Shown: positions 25,046 through 36,239 of the stretch, one piece after another
How positions within the stretch are numbered: the first letter of the stretch is position 1
How the letters are laid out: every line of letters begins with the position of its first letter
Origin: Chimonanthus salicifolius
Taxonomy: Eukaryota > Streptophyta > Magnoliopsida > Laurales > Calycanthaceae
Direction: 5' to 3'
Length of the DNA stretch: 64,000 bases
NCBI GenBank assembly: GCA_013350335.1
Contig: CM023536.1
Location: forward strand, 12,963,520-13,027,519
Notes under the pieces: generated by a model
What the model saw: only the letters and a program-made list of their open reading frames with translations
Told to the model about the DNA's origin: nothing
The model's database searches: none
Program-made: the position numbers and the translations under genes

Positions 25046-25658
25046 TCATTAACTTACCATTGAGAGGGTTTAAATATAAATCGCCCCACTTCTATGTTTG
25101 TGAGGGACCAAATCAATTATAATTTGAAGTTATTTATAGCTCCATCTTGATGGGATGGTGATAGGAAATTGACCCTATTAGATACCACTCTCTCATCTCC
25201 TCTCATAAAGAGAGGTCTTGAGTTCGATTTACTCTCAAACTCGTTCGAGTCACTCTCCATGGAGTTATTTCTCATCGAGTTACCAGTACAATGCGTGTGA
25301 ATTGAAAAGTTTACACATACTCGTTGAATCTTCACCTCAAGAGCGACAGCCAACCTAGGGCTCCATGTGTTGTGTACTAAGTCTAAATTGATATTATTTC
25401 CTTCTCACACTCATCTTTTTTCGTAAATTGTATCTTTGTCTAATTTAAACTCATTTTAAGTTGATTTCATTATTAGTTAAACCCAGAAAAAATGTCAAAC
25501 CATAATTAAATTATCCCAAGTCTACAAATATAGGTGCTCTATGCTAAATCTTTTGGCTTTTTTTTTTCCTTTAATGTTATGTAGCTAAATTTTCACTGAA
25601 TTCTTCATGGTTGCAGGGTCGATTTGTGAAGAGGGTTCCTGATAAGATGCTGAGATGA
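23496..25658 (+). CDS. CCT-motif (CMF-type) transcriptional regulator, three exons
   Basis: Predicted nuclear regulator of 230 aa. Exons are 23496-23999, 24838-24984 and 25617-25658, all phase 0, with gtatgt..ttttag and gttgct..ttgcag splice sites. The CCT motif sits at the C-terminus (about residues 180-222): it begins [12 protein letters not shown], continues [21 protein letters not shown], and exon 3 supplies GRFVKR. CCT motifs carry nuclear-localisation signals and contact NF-Y-type or other transcription factors. Upstream are an acidic Asp/Glu-rich stretch (about residues 45-110) and [20 protein letters not shown] (about 135-155), a block shared with CCT proteins of the ASML2/CIA2-like group. 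No B-box zinc finger or response-regulator domain is present, so it is neither a CONSTANS B-box protein nor a PRR. The start was chosen as the first ATG of the open frame after a purine-rich leader. It appears intact. The exact orthologue is not assigned. Confidence 0.9.
24253..24495. mobile_element. 243-bp element with perfect 39-bp inverted ends
   Basis: The left arm 24253-24291 (tattagagtattagggata...) is the exact reverse complement of 24457-24495. The 5-bp TSD gtaaa lies at 24248-24252 and 24496-24500. The centre has a minus-strand TATA-like CTCTATAAATAAG, as in retrotransposon LTRs. It lies in intron 1 of the CCT gene. A 5-bp TSD with an LTR-like promoter suggests an unusual small LTR; the long inverted ends suggest a foldback or MITE. 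The class is unresolved. Confidence 0.75.
24838..24984 (+). CDS. CCT gene exon 2
   Basis: 49 codons after acceptor ttttag. Carries most of the CCT motif and ends RPRLK before donor GTTGCT. Confidence 0.9.
25009..25042. repeat. (TC)n microsatellite in CCT intron 2
   Basis: An uninterrupted tc dinucleotide run of 17 units. Confidence 0.95.
25150..25345 (+). mobile_element. Probable SINE, family S3, in CCT intron 2
   Basis: Shares 'gaggtcttgagttcga' (box B-like) and 'gcgtgtgaattgaaaagtttacac' (two gapped blocks) with 39115-39205. The head and TSD were not defined. Confidence 0.4.
25617..25658 (+). CDS. CCT gene exon 3
   Basis: Fourteen codons including TGA after acceptor ttgcag. GRFVKR completes the CCT motif, followed by VPDKMLR. 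This exon is easily missed by simple frame scans. Confidence 0.9.
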   Translation, partial: GRFVKRVPDKMLR

Positions 25659-26071
25659 TTGAAAATATATCAAAAGTGTAGAAGATATTTGTTCTTTTCA
25701 TGGGAAAATATCTCACCTAGCTTTTTGAGATGTCTTTTATTTCATTTGGTTGCTTTCCCTGCCTTTTGTGTCTGGTGATGGGTCATTCTCGTGAATGGCA
25801 GCAACGTGCGAAAAGGCAAAAATCTTCAATTGAAAGGGACCCTTGTCTTTTTGTGAATTATCGCCCAAGCAACACTTTGGGCATGGAGTACTATGGACCA
25901 CTTTGGATCCGATATGAATTTGAATCGGACACAATTTGATATGTTACTTATGTACAGAATGAAATTATCCGATTACCAAATTATCCGATACGGAAAAAGA
26001 GGATCTGAATCAACTCATTGTAGAAGGTGCAAAATCCAAAAGCAAAACCAAATGCAGATATTTATTTTAAG
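25659..26071 (+). other. Probable CCT gene 3' UTR and downstream flank
   Basis: No further coding exon fits. 25880-26010 contains repeated gatccgatat/cggataatt-like words that may be another degraded element. Confidence 0.35.
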
Positions 26072-26445
26072 TAAGTGTGAAACTTGGGTGGGGTTTGAAT
26101 CTGATCCGCATGATTCGATTTGAGAAATTAATGAGTTTGAGTTATTTGTTTGTATATTTCGGGTTGGATTGGGAAATAAACCTGAATGAAATTTAGGTCG
26201 GGTTGGGTTGAGAAATTTAAAATCAACTCGACCCAATTTGGCCTGACATAACCCAAACCAAGCCTGACATAACCCGACCCGACCTGACTGTACCAAGTTA
26301 TAAAACAGCACTTGAGTTGAGTTGGGTTGGATTGAGTCATTCGGGTCAGCAATTCGAGTCGGATCAAGTTGGGTTCAATAAATTTTGGCATGAATTGAGT
26401 TGAGTTTATTAAAACTTGACCAGACCTGGTTGAATTTGAACCCTA
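26072..26445. mobile_element. hAT-like MITE, GGGC family
   Basis: Exact 8-bp TSD attttaag at 26064-26071 and 26446-26453. Ends are TAAGTGTGAAAC and TTTGAACCCTA. The interior has gggttgg/cccgacccga words. Open frames across it are artefacts of that composition. Confidence 0.8.
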
Positions 26446-26453
26446 ATTTTAAG

Positions 26454-27505
26454 GCAATGCATTTGTTTAAATAGGAAGTTGTTAAAAATACTGGAGATTT
26501 TGATAATAAACTCGTCTGAGTATATTTTTTCACTACTTAAATGTTGATAATTGAATAAATGAAAAGTTCGATGTACTTTTTTATAGAAAAAATACCGGTG
26601 TCCCTATTAATAATTGTATGTTAAGCTCTACATGTACATGGGCACCAATCACAAATACAAAATGGAATGTTCAACTGGTCGTAGATTATCAAATTTTAGT
26701 GGATAAATTGATACGAGAATTATCATCATGTAATGATAGGATGCAATTAGATATGATTCTCATCACTCTCTAACATGGTGGGTTTCTAAACATGTGAAAT
26801 CCTAACTGATAATCAGCTTAAGAGTGACTTTTTACACATTACTTTGGAAAAAAAATTCGTATAACTATTTTCAGCTAAACTTAAACTTATTTTCTTCAAC
26901 TATATCTAATTTAGTTAAGTTGGACTCACAAGTCAGTTAATTCTCTTCTTTTTCGAAATTTTACACCATAAACCGAGATGGCCAAAGTTCTTGGATATAA
27001 CTTTATCTCGTGTTCACTTATAGATAGGAAAGGGGTAATGATTTTTGCACCCCATTTTTTTCCATGGTGCACTCCTTTAAAAGGAATTTCTAAATTTGCC
27101 CCTACTTCTCTCTTCCCCTCTCCTTTCCTTTTTCTTAAAAGCAAGTTCTACGACCAACTTCACTGGAAGAAAGGATATCACAAAGGGGCTAACCAGACCT
27201 ATTTATTGCGCGTGGACTCGACATGAGATGGTGTGACCCATCCTGAACCTCCAACGAACCAAGCTGGCTCAAGCCACGTCACAAGAGGCCCCACAAGAAA
27301 TCCAACTTGGCTACCAACTCACCTAAGGGACGGTGCACTCCAAACACTCCCAAACCGAGTGGACTCATAAACTCCGCTCAGTCTAGAACTCATTCAAATT
27401 CAAATGGACCGACTCATTTGAAATTCAAATTGAGGCAGCTAGATGTGGACTCATTGAGTGCACTTACCTCCGAAGGGAGATGAGCTTGTTTTATTCTTTG
27501 TATGT
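26454..27505. other. Intergenic, no gene seen
   Basis: Nothing recognisable. 27230-27470 is more GC-rich and may be retroelement-derived. Confidence 0.35.
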
Positions 27506-28815
27506 GAAAAATGAAGGATACAAGAGACAAGGGAATGTACAACGGTTCTTTTCTCTCTCTCGTCTTGGAGAAGCCACGAGAATTTAATGTTTATAGTGCC
27601 ACAAGTAAAGGAACCTCTCTAAGAATCTTCTATCAACTCTTCACTTCTGGAGGCATTTTTTGTTCAATCGGGTTCAGTCGCAGTCAAAGCAGGTGAAACC
27701 TGGTCAAAACCGGTGAAAGCTGGTCAAATAGTAATATGATATAAATATTACATATAACATTAAATAAGTCACCTTTTTTTTTTTTTTGGATAATGAGGGT
27801 ATTCCTGAGGTATTGACGCAACAAGACTAATCGTCTTGGGCCTACACTGCCATTGCCCACACAGTCGGCCAGGATAAGTCAGGTGGTAGCACCAAGATTT
27901 GATCCCGGGACATGAGGGAGCAACCCCACGCCAAATATATCAAATGGTGAAAGATATAGGATAAAAATGGTAATAAATATTTATATTTCAAATATATATA
28001 TTTATATTTTTAATTTTTTATATTTTGAAGGTGAAGAATTTTTTAAAAAATAAAAAAAATTCAACTCACGGTTTTACCTTCAAAACTGCAGAAAACCGGT
28101 CAAAGCCGCTGTTTTCTGCGGTTTTGACCTAGAAACGATTCTCCCAAGACCGAACCGCAGTCACCGTGGTTCCGGTTGAACCGACAGTTCGACCATGGTT
28201 CGAACCAACTTTTATAACACTGATATATGTAGTTAAAAGGGTGAGAGAATATATCTTGTTTTACTAAACTTGTTGAATTCCTGGTCAATTATTGTGACGT
28301 TATTCGTACTCCATCTATACAACAAAACTGCATAATCTGTAAGAGCTAAATATATTAATAAGTCGTCCACAATGTATCTTGACCATAATAGAACTTCCCT
28401 ACTCAAGAACCATGTAATCAATCAGCAAAATGATAAATCCAATAAAATAAGTGTTCAAAACACCAAACATCAGTACTTAAAGCCACATACAGTAATACTG
28501 TTAGACTAAATTTTTTCATATAACTTTGACAAGTTCTTAATCTTTCATTTGACACAAGATGTCTGTGCGTTATGATCCTTAAAGGTAAATGTAGATTCTA
28601 ATTGTTGCGCTAGTAAGCAGTAGAGAAAATAAAACAATTTTTAGCATACAATTCAAAAATAGTAAGTTTCAACCAACACAAAAATATTTCACTCTTCTTT
28701 TATCCTGCCACAAATTCAATTAGAAAAAAAAAAAAAGACAACGACCATGTCATGGTCAGGGAAAATGACTCGTCGTCTTCCTTCGGGCCACCTCATGTGG
28801 AGGGAGAACCCAACA
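27506..28815 (-). mobile_element. Ty1/copia LTR remnant, copy 1
   Basis: Minus orientation. The LTR start TGTTGGGTTCTCCCTCC (at 28815) follows a polypurine tract (aggggGAGAT) and copia RNase H sequence. The body matches 31100-32483 and 29187-29974. It contains a SINE (27774-27931) and a stretch rich in ggtcaaaaccgg/ggttcgaacc words ending ataacactg, also seen in copy 3. The left boundary is uncertain. Confidence 0.65.
27774..27931 (-). mobile_element. SINE, family S2, inside the copia LTR
   Basis: A long oligo(T) (A-tail) and the box B-like block (gatttgatcccggga) near the right end. The paralogous LTR at about 31230-31300 lacks it, which gives a near-empty site. Confidence 0.6.
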
Positions 28816-29186
28816 ATCTCCCCCTCCTGACTCATGAGGGGAGTTTCATCTTACCCATGTCTGCAATGCTATAACACAGTTCATGATTCTCCTTATGCAA
28901 AGCTTTTGTCAACATATCTGCTACATTATTATCTGTATAGATCTTCTCAAATTGCAGTAACTCACTGTCCAAAACATCTCGAATCTAGTGATATCTTACA
29001 TCTATATGCTTAAACCTAGAATGAAAACTTGCATTCTTATTAAGATGGATGACACTTTCACTATCACAATAAATAGTATGCTTGTTTTTCTTCAAGCCTA
29101 GTTCTTGAAAGAATCTCTCCATCCACAACATCTTTTTAAAATCTTTTATAACAGCTAAATATATTGATAAGTCGTTCATAATGTAT
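28816..29186 (-). pseudogene. Ty1/copia RNase H 3' end, copy 1
   Basis: The minus-strand frame shows the copia RNase H C-terminus (IYCDSESVIHLNKN, then FHSRFKHIDVRYH), which is diagnostic. In-frame stops follow, so it is dead. It leads into the polypurine tract and LTR of copy 1. Confidence 0.8.
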
Positions 29187-29974
29187 CTTGACTATAATAG
29201 AACTTCCCTGCTAAGAAACCATGTAATCACACAATAATCACCTACCACTTAAAACCACCTACAGTAATACTGTTAGAGTGAATTTTTTCATGTAACTTCA
29301 AGAAGTTCCTAATCTTTCATATGACACTGGATGCCTCCGCCTCACGATCCTTAAAGGTAAATGTAGACTCCAGTTTTTGCGCTAGTAAATAGTAAAGAAA
29401 ATAAAACAATTTTTAGGATACAATTCGAAAATATAATTATGAAGAAAATAGTAAGTTTCAACCAACACAAAAGTATTTCACTATTCTTTTATCTCGCCAC
29501 ATATTCAATTCAAAAAAAAAGAAAGACAACAACCATTTTATTGTCGAGGAGAAGGACTCGTCATCTTCCTTCTGCAAGAAATAAAAAGATGAATCGAATT
29601 CAAGGTCCAGATGGAAAAATCCCAAAATTGAATCAGAACTCCAAAAATTAAAATCCCTTGGAAAATGGGATAAGAATTTCTGCCTATTCTTCCGGAATTC
29701 AAAACACTTACAATCAAGCCAATGCAAAAAAGGCATAGAAGACGAGAAATAAAGTGAAGAGAAAGCACAGAAAAAAAGGAGAAAGAGGATTGGAGTATTA
29801 TAGTGTATATCTAATGGAAGAGTCATAGTCATAATGGAGAAAGACGAGTCGTTCGACTGACGAATCTTACCTGAAATAAAAGAAGCTTCTTTCATATCAT
29901 ATCCCTAAGCCTATATCATAGCTATACAACTCATTAAATGATGTGTACCACACCTCATTTGGGGGAAAACCCAA
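29187..29974 (-). mobile_element. Ty1/copia LTR remnant, copy 2
   Basis: Matches 28370-28815 and 31690-32483: caaccaacacaaaa, then gacaacaaccattttattgtc. The LTR start TGTTGGGTTTTCCCCC lies at about 29974. The left end is truncated at the junction with copy 1's RNase H. Confidence 0.65.
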
Positions 29975-30122
29975 CAATCTCTCCCTCCCAACTCATGAGG
30001 GGGATTCATCTTACTCATGTCTGCAATGCTACAACACAGTTCATGCTTCTCCTTAGGCAAAGCTTTTGTCAATATATCTACTATATTATTATCTATACAA
30101 ATGTTTTCAAATTACAGTAACT
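29975..30122 (-). pseudogene. Ty1/copia polypurine tract and pol 3' tail, copy 2
   Basis: Matches the tail of copy 1 (catgtctgcaatgct.caacacagttcatg, two blocks). No intact frame; breaks off at about 30122. Confidence 0.6.
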
Positions 30123-30440
30123 CATTTTCTTTTCTCTCTCTCTTCTTGGAGAAGCCACGAGAATTTAATGCTTATAATGCCACGAAAACTCTCTAAGAAT
30201 CTTCTAGCAACTCTTCACTTCTCTATAAATACCTCCATCTGCCTCTTGGCAGGAACATACAGAGAACCCTAAAAACCTATTTCGTTCCTTTTCCACTTCA
30301 TCCATATTAAAACTTCATCCCTTTTTTTTCCCACGGTTTGAACTTGGCATGTGTGTGTAAGGAGGCGTGTATATGCCCTGAAGGACTAGTTGGGCGAGAC
30401 ACTTGGACACCTTCGATTATAAAAAAAATTCTTTCTTTTT
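30123..30440 (+). repeat. LTR-like promoter segment
   Basis: 30123-30215 repeats 27545-27640 (cttggagaagccacgagaat). A plus-strand TATA box ctctataaatacctcc (30224-30231) is followed by a leader-like ctaaaaacctatttcgttcc. Probably another retrotransposon LTR. Confidence 0.5.
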
Positions 30441-31090
30441 TGTGGACCAATAAAAAATCAACAGGTCATGTTTACGGGGGTTGATATTAGGTGTGAACCA
30501 AGTTTCAACCATTCAATTAGAGCAAAGATTGTTTGATCCCAAAGGCTGTGATGGCCTGCACTAGATGGAGAACGGGGAACTCCAAGTGAATGGATTAAGA
30601 GAGAAAATCGCCAGTAGAATGAGAACTCCACAGCGTTGGATGAGGGGGGGAAACTCCAGAAAAGTCCCACATAGCCTGTGAAGGTTCTTCTGATCTGGAT
30701 ATAAGTGGCATTATTCCCTGAATCAGCGTGAGGCCTTTGAGGCTTGTGTATAGGTGCACATTCTAATGTAAAATTGTGTAGGTGTGTAGATGCCCAAAGC
30801 GAACAATATCATGCTAGGTGGGGCAGAGTCATTATAGAGGCAAAGAAGTCGGGAACTCTTGCATACTACAGGATATATCCTATAAAAGATTAACCAGTCT
30901 TTAAGATAGCAAGAGTAATGTGACTTGACTTCTAATTTGATTTCATATCTTATATTTTCTAGTTTTTCAAATTTTAATATTCTCTATAAATAACAACTTG
31001 TATAATTGTAACAATAAACATTTACCCATTGGCCCACAAGTTGCTTGCAAATCAGAATTATACCAATTGGTCTATATATATCAACGACAA
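30441..31090 (+). repeat. LTR-like unit, copy 1 (pair with 32750-33230)
   Basis: Shared blocks: tccagaaaagtcccaca, tataagtggc, gcctttg.ggc, ggtgcacattc, gacaatatcat (as gaacaatatcat here), ccagtctttaagatagcaa. The 'cccaca...tataagtgg' layout is typical of copia LTRs. No coding content. Confidence 0.55.
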
Positions 31091-31099
31091 CAAAACCAG

Positions 31100-32483
31100 A
31101 CCGTCTAATGAACTTTCTTCGAGGCATTTTGGGTTCAGCCACAATCAAAGCCGATGAAACCTGGTCAAAACCAGTAAAAGCCGGTCAAATAGTAATATAA
31201 TATAAATATTACATGTAAGATTAAGTAAAACACCTTTTACCAATAACATTAATATAAATATTAAAAATAACATTCAAACTTTGAGTAATATATCAAACGG
31301 TGAGAGATATAAAATAGAAATGGTAATAAATATTTATATTTTAAATATATATATCTTTTATTATTAATTACTTATATTTTGAAGGGAAGAATTTTTTTAA
31401 GTCACGGTTTTATTTTTATAACCGCAGAAAACCGGCCTTGACTGGTTTTCTGCGCTTTTGACCCAGAAACGATTCTTGGCGAAGACCGAACAGCAGCCAC
31501 CGCGGTTCCGATCGAACTGCATGGTTCAGACCAGATTTTATAACACTGATATATATAGTTAAAAGGGGGGGGGGGGGAGAAAATATCTTGTTTTACTAAA
31601 TTGTTGAATCCCCGGTCAATTATTGTGGTGTTAAACTGAACATTCGTACTCCATCTATACAGTAAAGCTGCATAATCTGCAAAAACTAAGTATATTGATA
31701 AGTCGTCCACAATGTATCTTGACCATAATAGAACTTCCTTACTCAAAAACTATGTAATCAATCAATAAAAAGATAAATCCAATAAACTAAGTGTTCAAAA
31801 CGCCAAACATCAGTCAACACAACAATCACACCACTTAAAATCACATATAATAATACTGTTAGAGTGAATTTTTTCATATAACTTCGAGAAGTTCTTAATC
31901 TTTCATCTGACACAGAATGTCTCCGCGTTATGATCCTTAAAGGTAAATGTAGATTCTAATTGTTGCATTAATAAGCAATAGAGAAAATAAAATAATTTTT
32001 AGCATACAATTCAAAAATATTAAGCTTCAACCAACACAAAAATATTTCACTCTTCTTTTATCTGGCCACAGATTCAATTAAAAAAAAAAAAAAGACAATG
32101 ACCATGTCATTGTCGGGGAGAAGGACTCGTCGTCTTCCTTCTGTAAGAAATAAAAAGATGAATCAGATTCTAGATCCAAAGGGAAAAATCTCAAAATCGG
32201 ATCAGAACTCTAGAAATTAAAATCAAAATGGGTAAGAATTTCAGTCTATTCTTCCCAAATTCAAAACACTTGCAACCAAGTCAATGCAAAATAGGCATAG
32301 AAGACGAGAAATGAAGTGAAGAGAAAGCACAGAAAAAAAAAAAGAGGGAGAAAGAGGATTGGAGTATTATAGTGTACAGATATGAAGGAATCTTATCCGA
32401 AATAAAAGAAACTTCTTTCATATCATAGCTGTAAAAATCATTAAATGATGTGAACCCCACCTCATATGGAGGGAGACCCAACA
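31100..32483 (-). mobile_element. Ty1/copia LTR remnant, copy 3
   Basis: Matches copy 1 through the ggtcaaaacc block, ataacactgatatatatag and the cataatgtatcttgacc-type block. The LTR start TGTTGGGTCTCCCTCC lies at 32483, next to a polypurine tract. It contains a 13-G run at about 31566-31578. Confidence 0.65.
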
Positions 32484-32745
32484 ATCTCCCCCTCTCGACT
32501 CATGAGGGGGTTTCATCTTACCCATCCTGCAATGCTACAACACAATTCATACTTCTCTTTAGGCAAAGTTTTTGTCAACATATCTGCTACATTATTATCT
32601 ATATAGATCTTCTCAAATTGCAGTAACTCACTTTCCGAAACATCTCGAATCTAATGATATCTTATATGTATATACTTGAACCTAGAATGAAAACTTGTAT
32701 TCTTATTAAGGTGGATGTCACTTTGACTATCACAATGAATAACAT
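32484..32745 (-). pseudogene. Ty1/copia RNase H 3' tail, copy 3
   Basis: Minus-strand HCDSQSDIHLNKN, then FHSRFKYIHIRYH at about 32651-32740: degenerate copia RNase H, then stops and the polypurine tract. Confidence 0.75.
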
Positions 32746-32749
32746 GTGA

Positions 32750-33230
32750 ATACCTAAAAAAAAAAGTTAAATCGCTGGTAGAAGGAGAAGAACTCCACAG
32801 CGTTGGAAAAGGGAGGAAACTCCAGAAAAGTCCCACATCTCCTGTGAAGGTTGTCCTGATCCTGTATATAAGTGGCGTTCTTCCCCGAATCAGGGTGAGG
32901 CCTTTGGGGTGTGTATATAGGTGCACATTCCAATGCAAAACTGTATCGTTGTGTGGGCGTATAAAGGGGACAATATCATATTGGGTTGGACAGGATCATT
33001 ACAGAGGCAAAGAAGTCGGTAACCCTTGTGTACTCTAGGATATATCCTAGAGTACGTTAACCAGTCTTTAAGATAGCAACAGTAATGTGACTTGGCTTCT
33101 AATTTGGTTTCATATCTTATATTTTCTAGTTTCTCAAATTTTACTATTTTCTATCAATAACAACCTTTATAATTGTAAAAATAAGCATCTATCCGTTGGG
33201 CCACAAGTTGTTGTTGTTCTTGACTCTCTA
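32750..33230 (+). repeat. LTR-like unit, copy 2
   Basis: Paralogue of 30590-31060 (see that entry). The order of blocks is conserved. Confidence 0.55.
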
Positions 33231-33560
33231 AATCAAGAAGGAAGACCACTAGAGTTTAAAGAACCAATTGCATTCTAAACTTGACAGCACTATTTCTTTC
33301 ATGTCTAATTTCTCACTCTATTTTTTCATGTCTAACTTCTTACTCTATTTTTCATGGTTGATCCTCATTTCCCTCAAAACAATCACCAATAAACTTTCGC
33401 ACTGGTGCCTCAAGTCTCAACATTTAAGAATTTCTATTTCATTTTCAATTTTTGGGGTTTATAGATTTCATGTTAAAGGGCTAGAAATACATGTTATGTT
33501 ATATGAAAAAAAAAAAAGCCCACAAATCTCAATGCAATGATGTAAGAAAGTTTAGTCATC
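33231..33560. other. No gene seen
   Basis: AT-rich; short open frames lack any recognised domain. Confidence 0.4.
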
Positions 33561-33565
33561 ATAGT

Positions 33566-34964
33566 TGTTGTGCAAATTTTAAATTTATAATTACTCGCAA
33601 GCACACGAATCGAATTGGAGTATAGAGATATGCAAGTGCGAGTTCGAACCCACAGGGAATTGATTTAGAATGAACGGGAAAACAAATTAAAAAGTCTAAT
33701 ATTTTAACCTTAACCTAGTTAACAATTTTTTAGGAGAATGATTGAATTGAAATTGCAAAATTAATTAAAACAACTAAAAATGGAGATTAAATCAAGTGAG
33801 AGAAATTACTAAAGTATCGGATTCCACCACCATTAAATCCATAATATTCCAATTGTTTATTTCTTAATTTCCAGTTTTAAAGATTTAAACATTTAAGTTC
33901 ATTAATATGGTGTTCAAAATTCAGATTTTCCTTTGCTTTTAAAGATATAATTTCTAAGTATTCAATGTATCTTATTTTAATTTAAAAGACAATGGATCAA
34001 CGTATTCACCTAAGCATCAAATGTATTTAAATTAAAATAAAAGAAAACAATGAATCAAAGGATTTACTTTTATTCAATTAAAAACCAAGCATTAATTAAT
34101 TAGATATTAATATTAATAACAAAAAATACATGGCATTGATGGTAAAAATAATTAACATCTATTAATTTGATGAAGCCAAAATCATGAATAATCAAACACA
34201 CATAATTTGGAATTAAATAAATAAAAGAAGAATTATTTCATTAATGGAGTTTCATCCTCAACCTCAGTGCAAGAAATTAACCGGACATTATGAAAGAATT
34301 AAAACAAAAGAGATAAAAAAATAAAGCCCGAGCCATGTCGGAGATCCCGATCCTTAACCACTGTGTTGTTCACGCCCTTTCACTCTCTCTATCCGTCTGC
34401 CCAGTTCCTTCTCTGTACCGTGTCCATCCTTTTATAATAATATGGGTTTCTAATATTTCACTACCGTGTAAGACCCTTTCTTAATTCCAACTCATTCTAT
34501 CTTTTCTATTTTCTATCTTTTTTTTCACAGTCAACTCGTCAAGTATTTCTTTCCTTTGACTCTTTTTGTTCTTCATTTTTGTAAACCATTCAGCCATATA
34601 CAGATGTAGGTCCCACCCTCCTTTTTTCTTCTCTTTCTTTCCTGTATGTCCTCCATCGTCCCTGCCAATTGCCTGTATTTCTTTTTTTTCAGCTGCTTCT
34701 TTTTTTCTTTGTTCCTCTCTCTGTTTCATCAGTTGCTTGGTTAATGCAAGTCATCCTATCATCCATCAATCCGAGCATATGTCGAAGTTGAGAAAATAAT
34801 TCAACCTAAAAACATACAAAACACATTATTAAATAAAATAAAATACTAAAAAAAATATTTTTTAAATATATAATATATTACAATAATAATATAAAATAAA
34901 CAAAATTTAAGAACTAAATAATCAAATATTCAAGGGTAAAATTATCATATTTATGTGCTCATCA
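33566..34964 (-). mobile_element. Complete solo LTR, family L2, 1399 bp
   Basis: Same ends as 8511-10496 (TGTTGTGCAAATTTTAAATT, ATGTGCTCATCA). Exact TSD atagt at 33561-33565 and 34965-34969. Minus-strand TATAAAAG at 34429-34436. It is about 590 bp shorter than the first copy. The long frames at 34481-34799 are polypurine artefacts. Confidence 0.85.
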
Positions 34965-35009
34965 ATAGTTGGTCATTCCTATAACAAATATACACCGACC
35001 TTTTGTTTA

Positions 35010-35145
35010 GGGGAGTGATAGGAATACCAATATTCTTATCATAAGGGGCATTGGTGTATTTTCCATTACTTAGATGATGATATGTGAACAAAAAGACAAA
35101 TTCGATATTCTTATGATAAAAAGAGTGGTGTTTCTATCATTAGCC
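35010..35145. mobile_element. Mutator-like MITE, 136 bp
   Basis: Exact 9-bp TSD ttttgttta at 35001-35009 and 35146-35154. Ends GGGGAGTGATAGGAATACCA and (complement) GGCTAATGATAGAAACACCA match at 15 of 20 positions. No coding content. Confidence 0.75.
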
Positions 35146-35154
35146 TTTTGTTTA

Positions 35155-35564
35155 TAAAGTTCTTAATAATGAGTAAATTATTCTACTATTTTATAATAAT
35201 AGCATACTATGAATTGGTCAAAATGTTAATAAGATAGAAAGATTGAAGAAAGAATTGTCTAAGTCTTTAGCTATAAGAACTTATGACACAACAAATCCTA
35301 AGCATGAAGATTATCATGATAGCAAATTAAGAAACTATGGTGTTACATAAAAAAATCTTTGTTAGAATTCTTAAAAGATTCAATTCACTTGCGAATCACT
35401 TTAGGTTAAGTGTAAATATGTATTCCTCCACAAGAAAAGAGAAGAATAAGATGACATGAATTCTTTATTTCTTTAACTACAAAAAGTTTGATGTACACTG
35501 ATTTGCATGAGACTAGATTTAAAAGTAGTGAGTAGTACCTTGTTAATCTATACACAATTTGCAC
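35155..35564. other. No gene seen
   Basis: AT-rich, no recognised feature. Confidence 0.4.
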
Positions 35565-35725
35565 GGGTGTAGTTCAACTAATAATCTTCCACTTTAAGAA
35601 ACGGGAGATGATAGGTTTGAACTCCCATGGCCTCACCTATTTTGCTCTAAAAGTAGTGGGTATTACCTGTGGAAGTTTTACGTTAGATTTCTTACGCTTT
35701 CGCACACATAAATTCAAAAATAAAA
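35565..35725 (+). mobile_element. SINE, family S1, plus strand
   Basis: Starts GGGTGTAGTTCAAC (box A-like). The inverted blocks cttccact/aaacgggag, box B-like ggtttgaactcc, the 'cctcacctattttg' body and an A-rich tail after cacacataaatt follow. It is the best view of the element in forward orientation. Confidence 0.75.
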
Positions 35726-36239
35726 TAAGAATCCATACATAACAATTTAGAAAATGATAAAATAATGAGATATTTGACATTAGAAGATTATGTGTATAGC
35801 TATGTGTAGAAACTCAATGTGAGATAAGTTTTGTGAGAGTTGAGATGTATGAATCATGTGTGGTCATTTCTTTTATTGAACAACACAGTGTTGCTTTCTT
35901 TTCTGTGAGAAGATATTTTCATAAGGTCTTCTGCTTCCTATCTTTGGCCTTTTTGTTCTTTCATATGTATCCATAAGTATTGGTGTGGTCCAAAGGGGCA
36001 AGAAGGCATGGGAGGAAGAGGGAGAAAAGCGATGGCTTCTGAGGGCCCCAATTGAAAAGGAAGTATGGCTCATTTCTCTGTTCTTCATACTTCAATCATG
36101 AAATAGATTTTTCCATCTCATGACTTGGATGTTTGCTTGCCAATCAGATTTTTTCAGGTTAGATCGAATCAAATAAGGGGGGATGTCAATGAGTTGTATT
36201 TAAGTCAGAGATTTGGAAAAACTATATAAGAAAATATAT
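35726..36239. other. No gene seen
   Basis: A short minus-strand frame at 35873-36088 has no recognised domain. Confidence 0.35.

Noticed and set aside
26015..26391. Minus-strand frames of 87-98 codons
   Set aside because: They lie across the GGGC-family MITE and reflect its gggttgg/cccaacc words.
29458..29895. 145-codon minus-strand frame
   Set aside because: Lies wholly inside the copia LTR copy 2; Phe/Ser-rich with no domain.
34481..34799. Frames on both strands rich in Lys/Glu or Ser/Phe
   Set aside because: Polypurine/polypyrimidine tract within an LTR; codon pattern is compositional.
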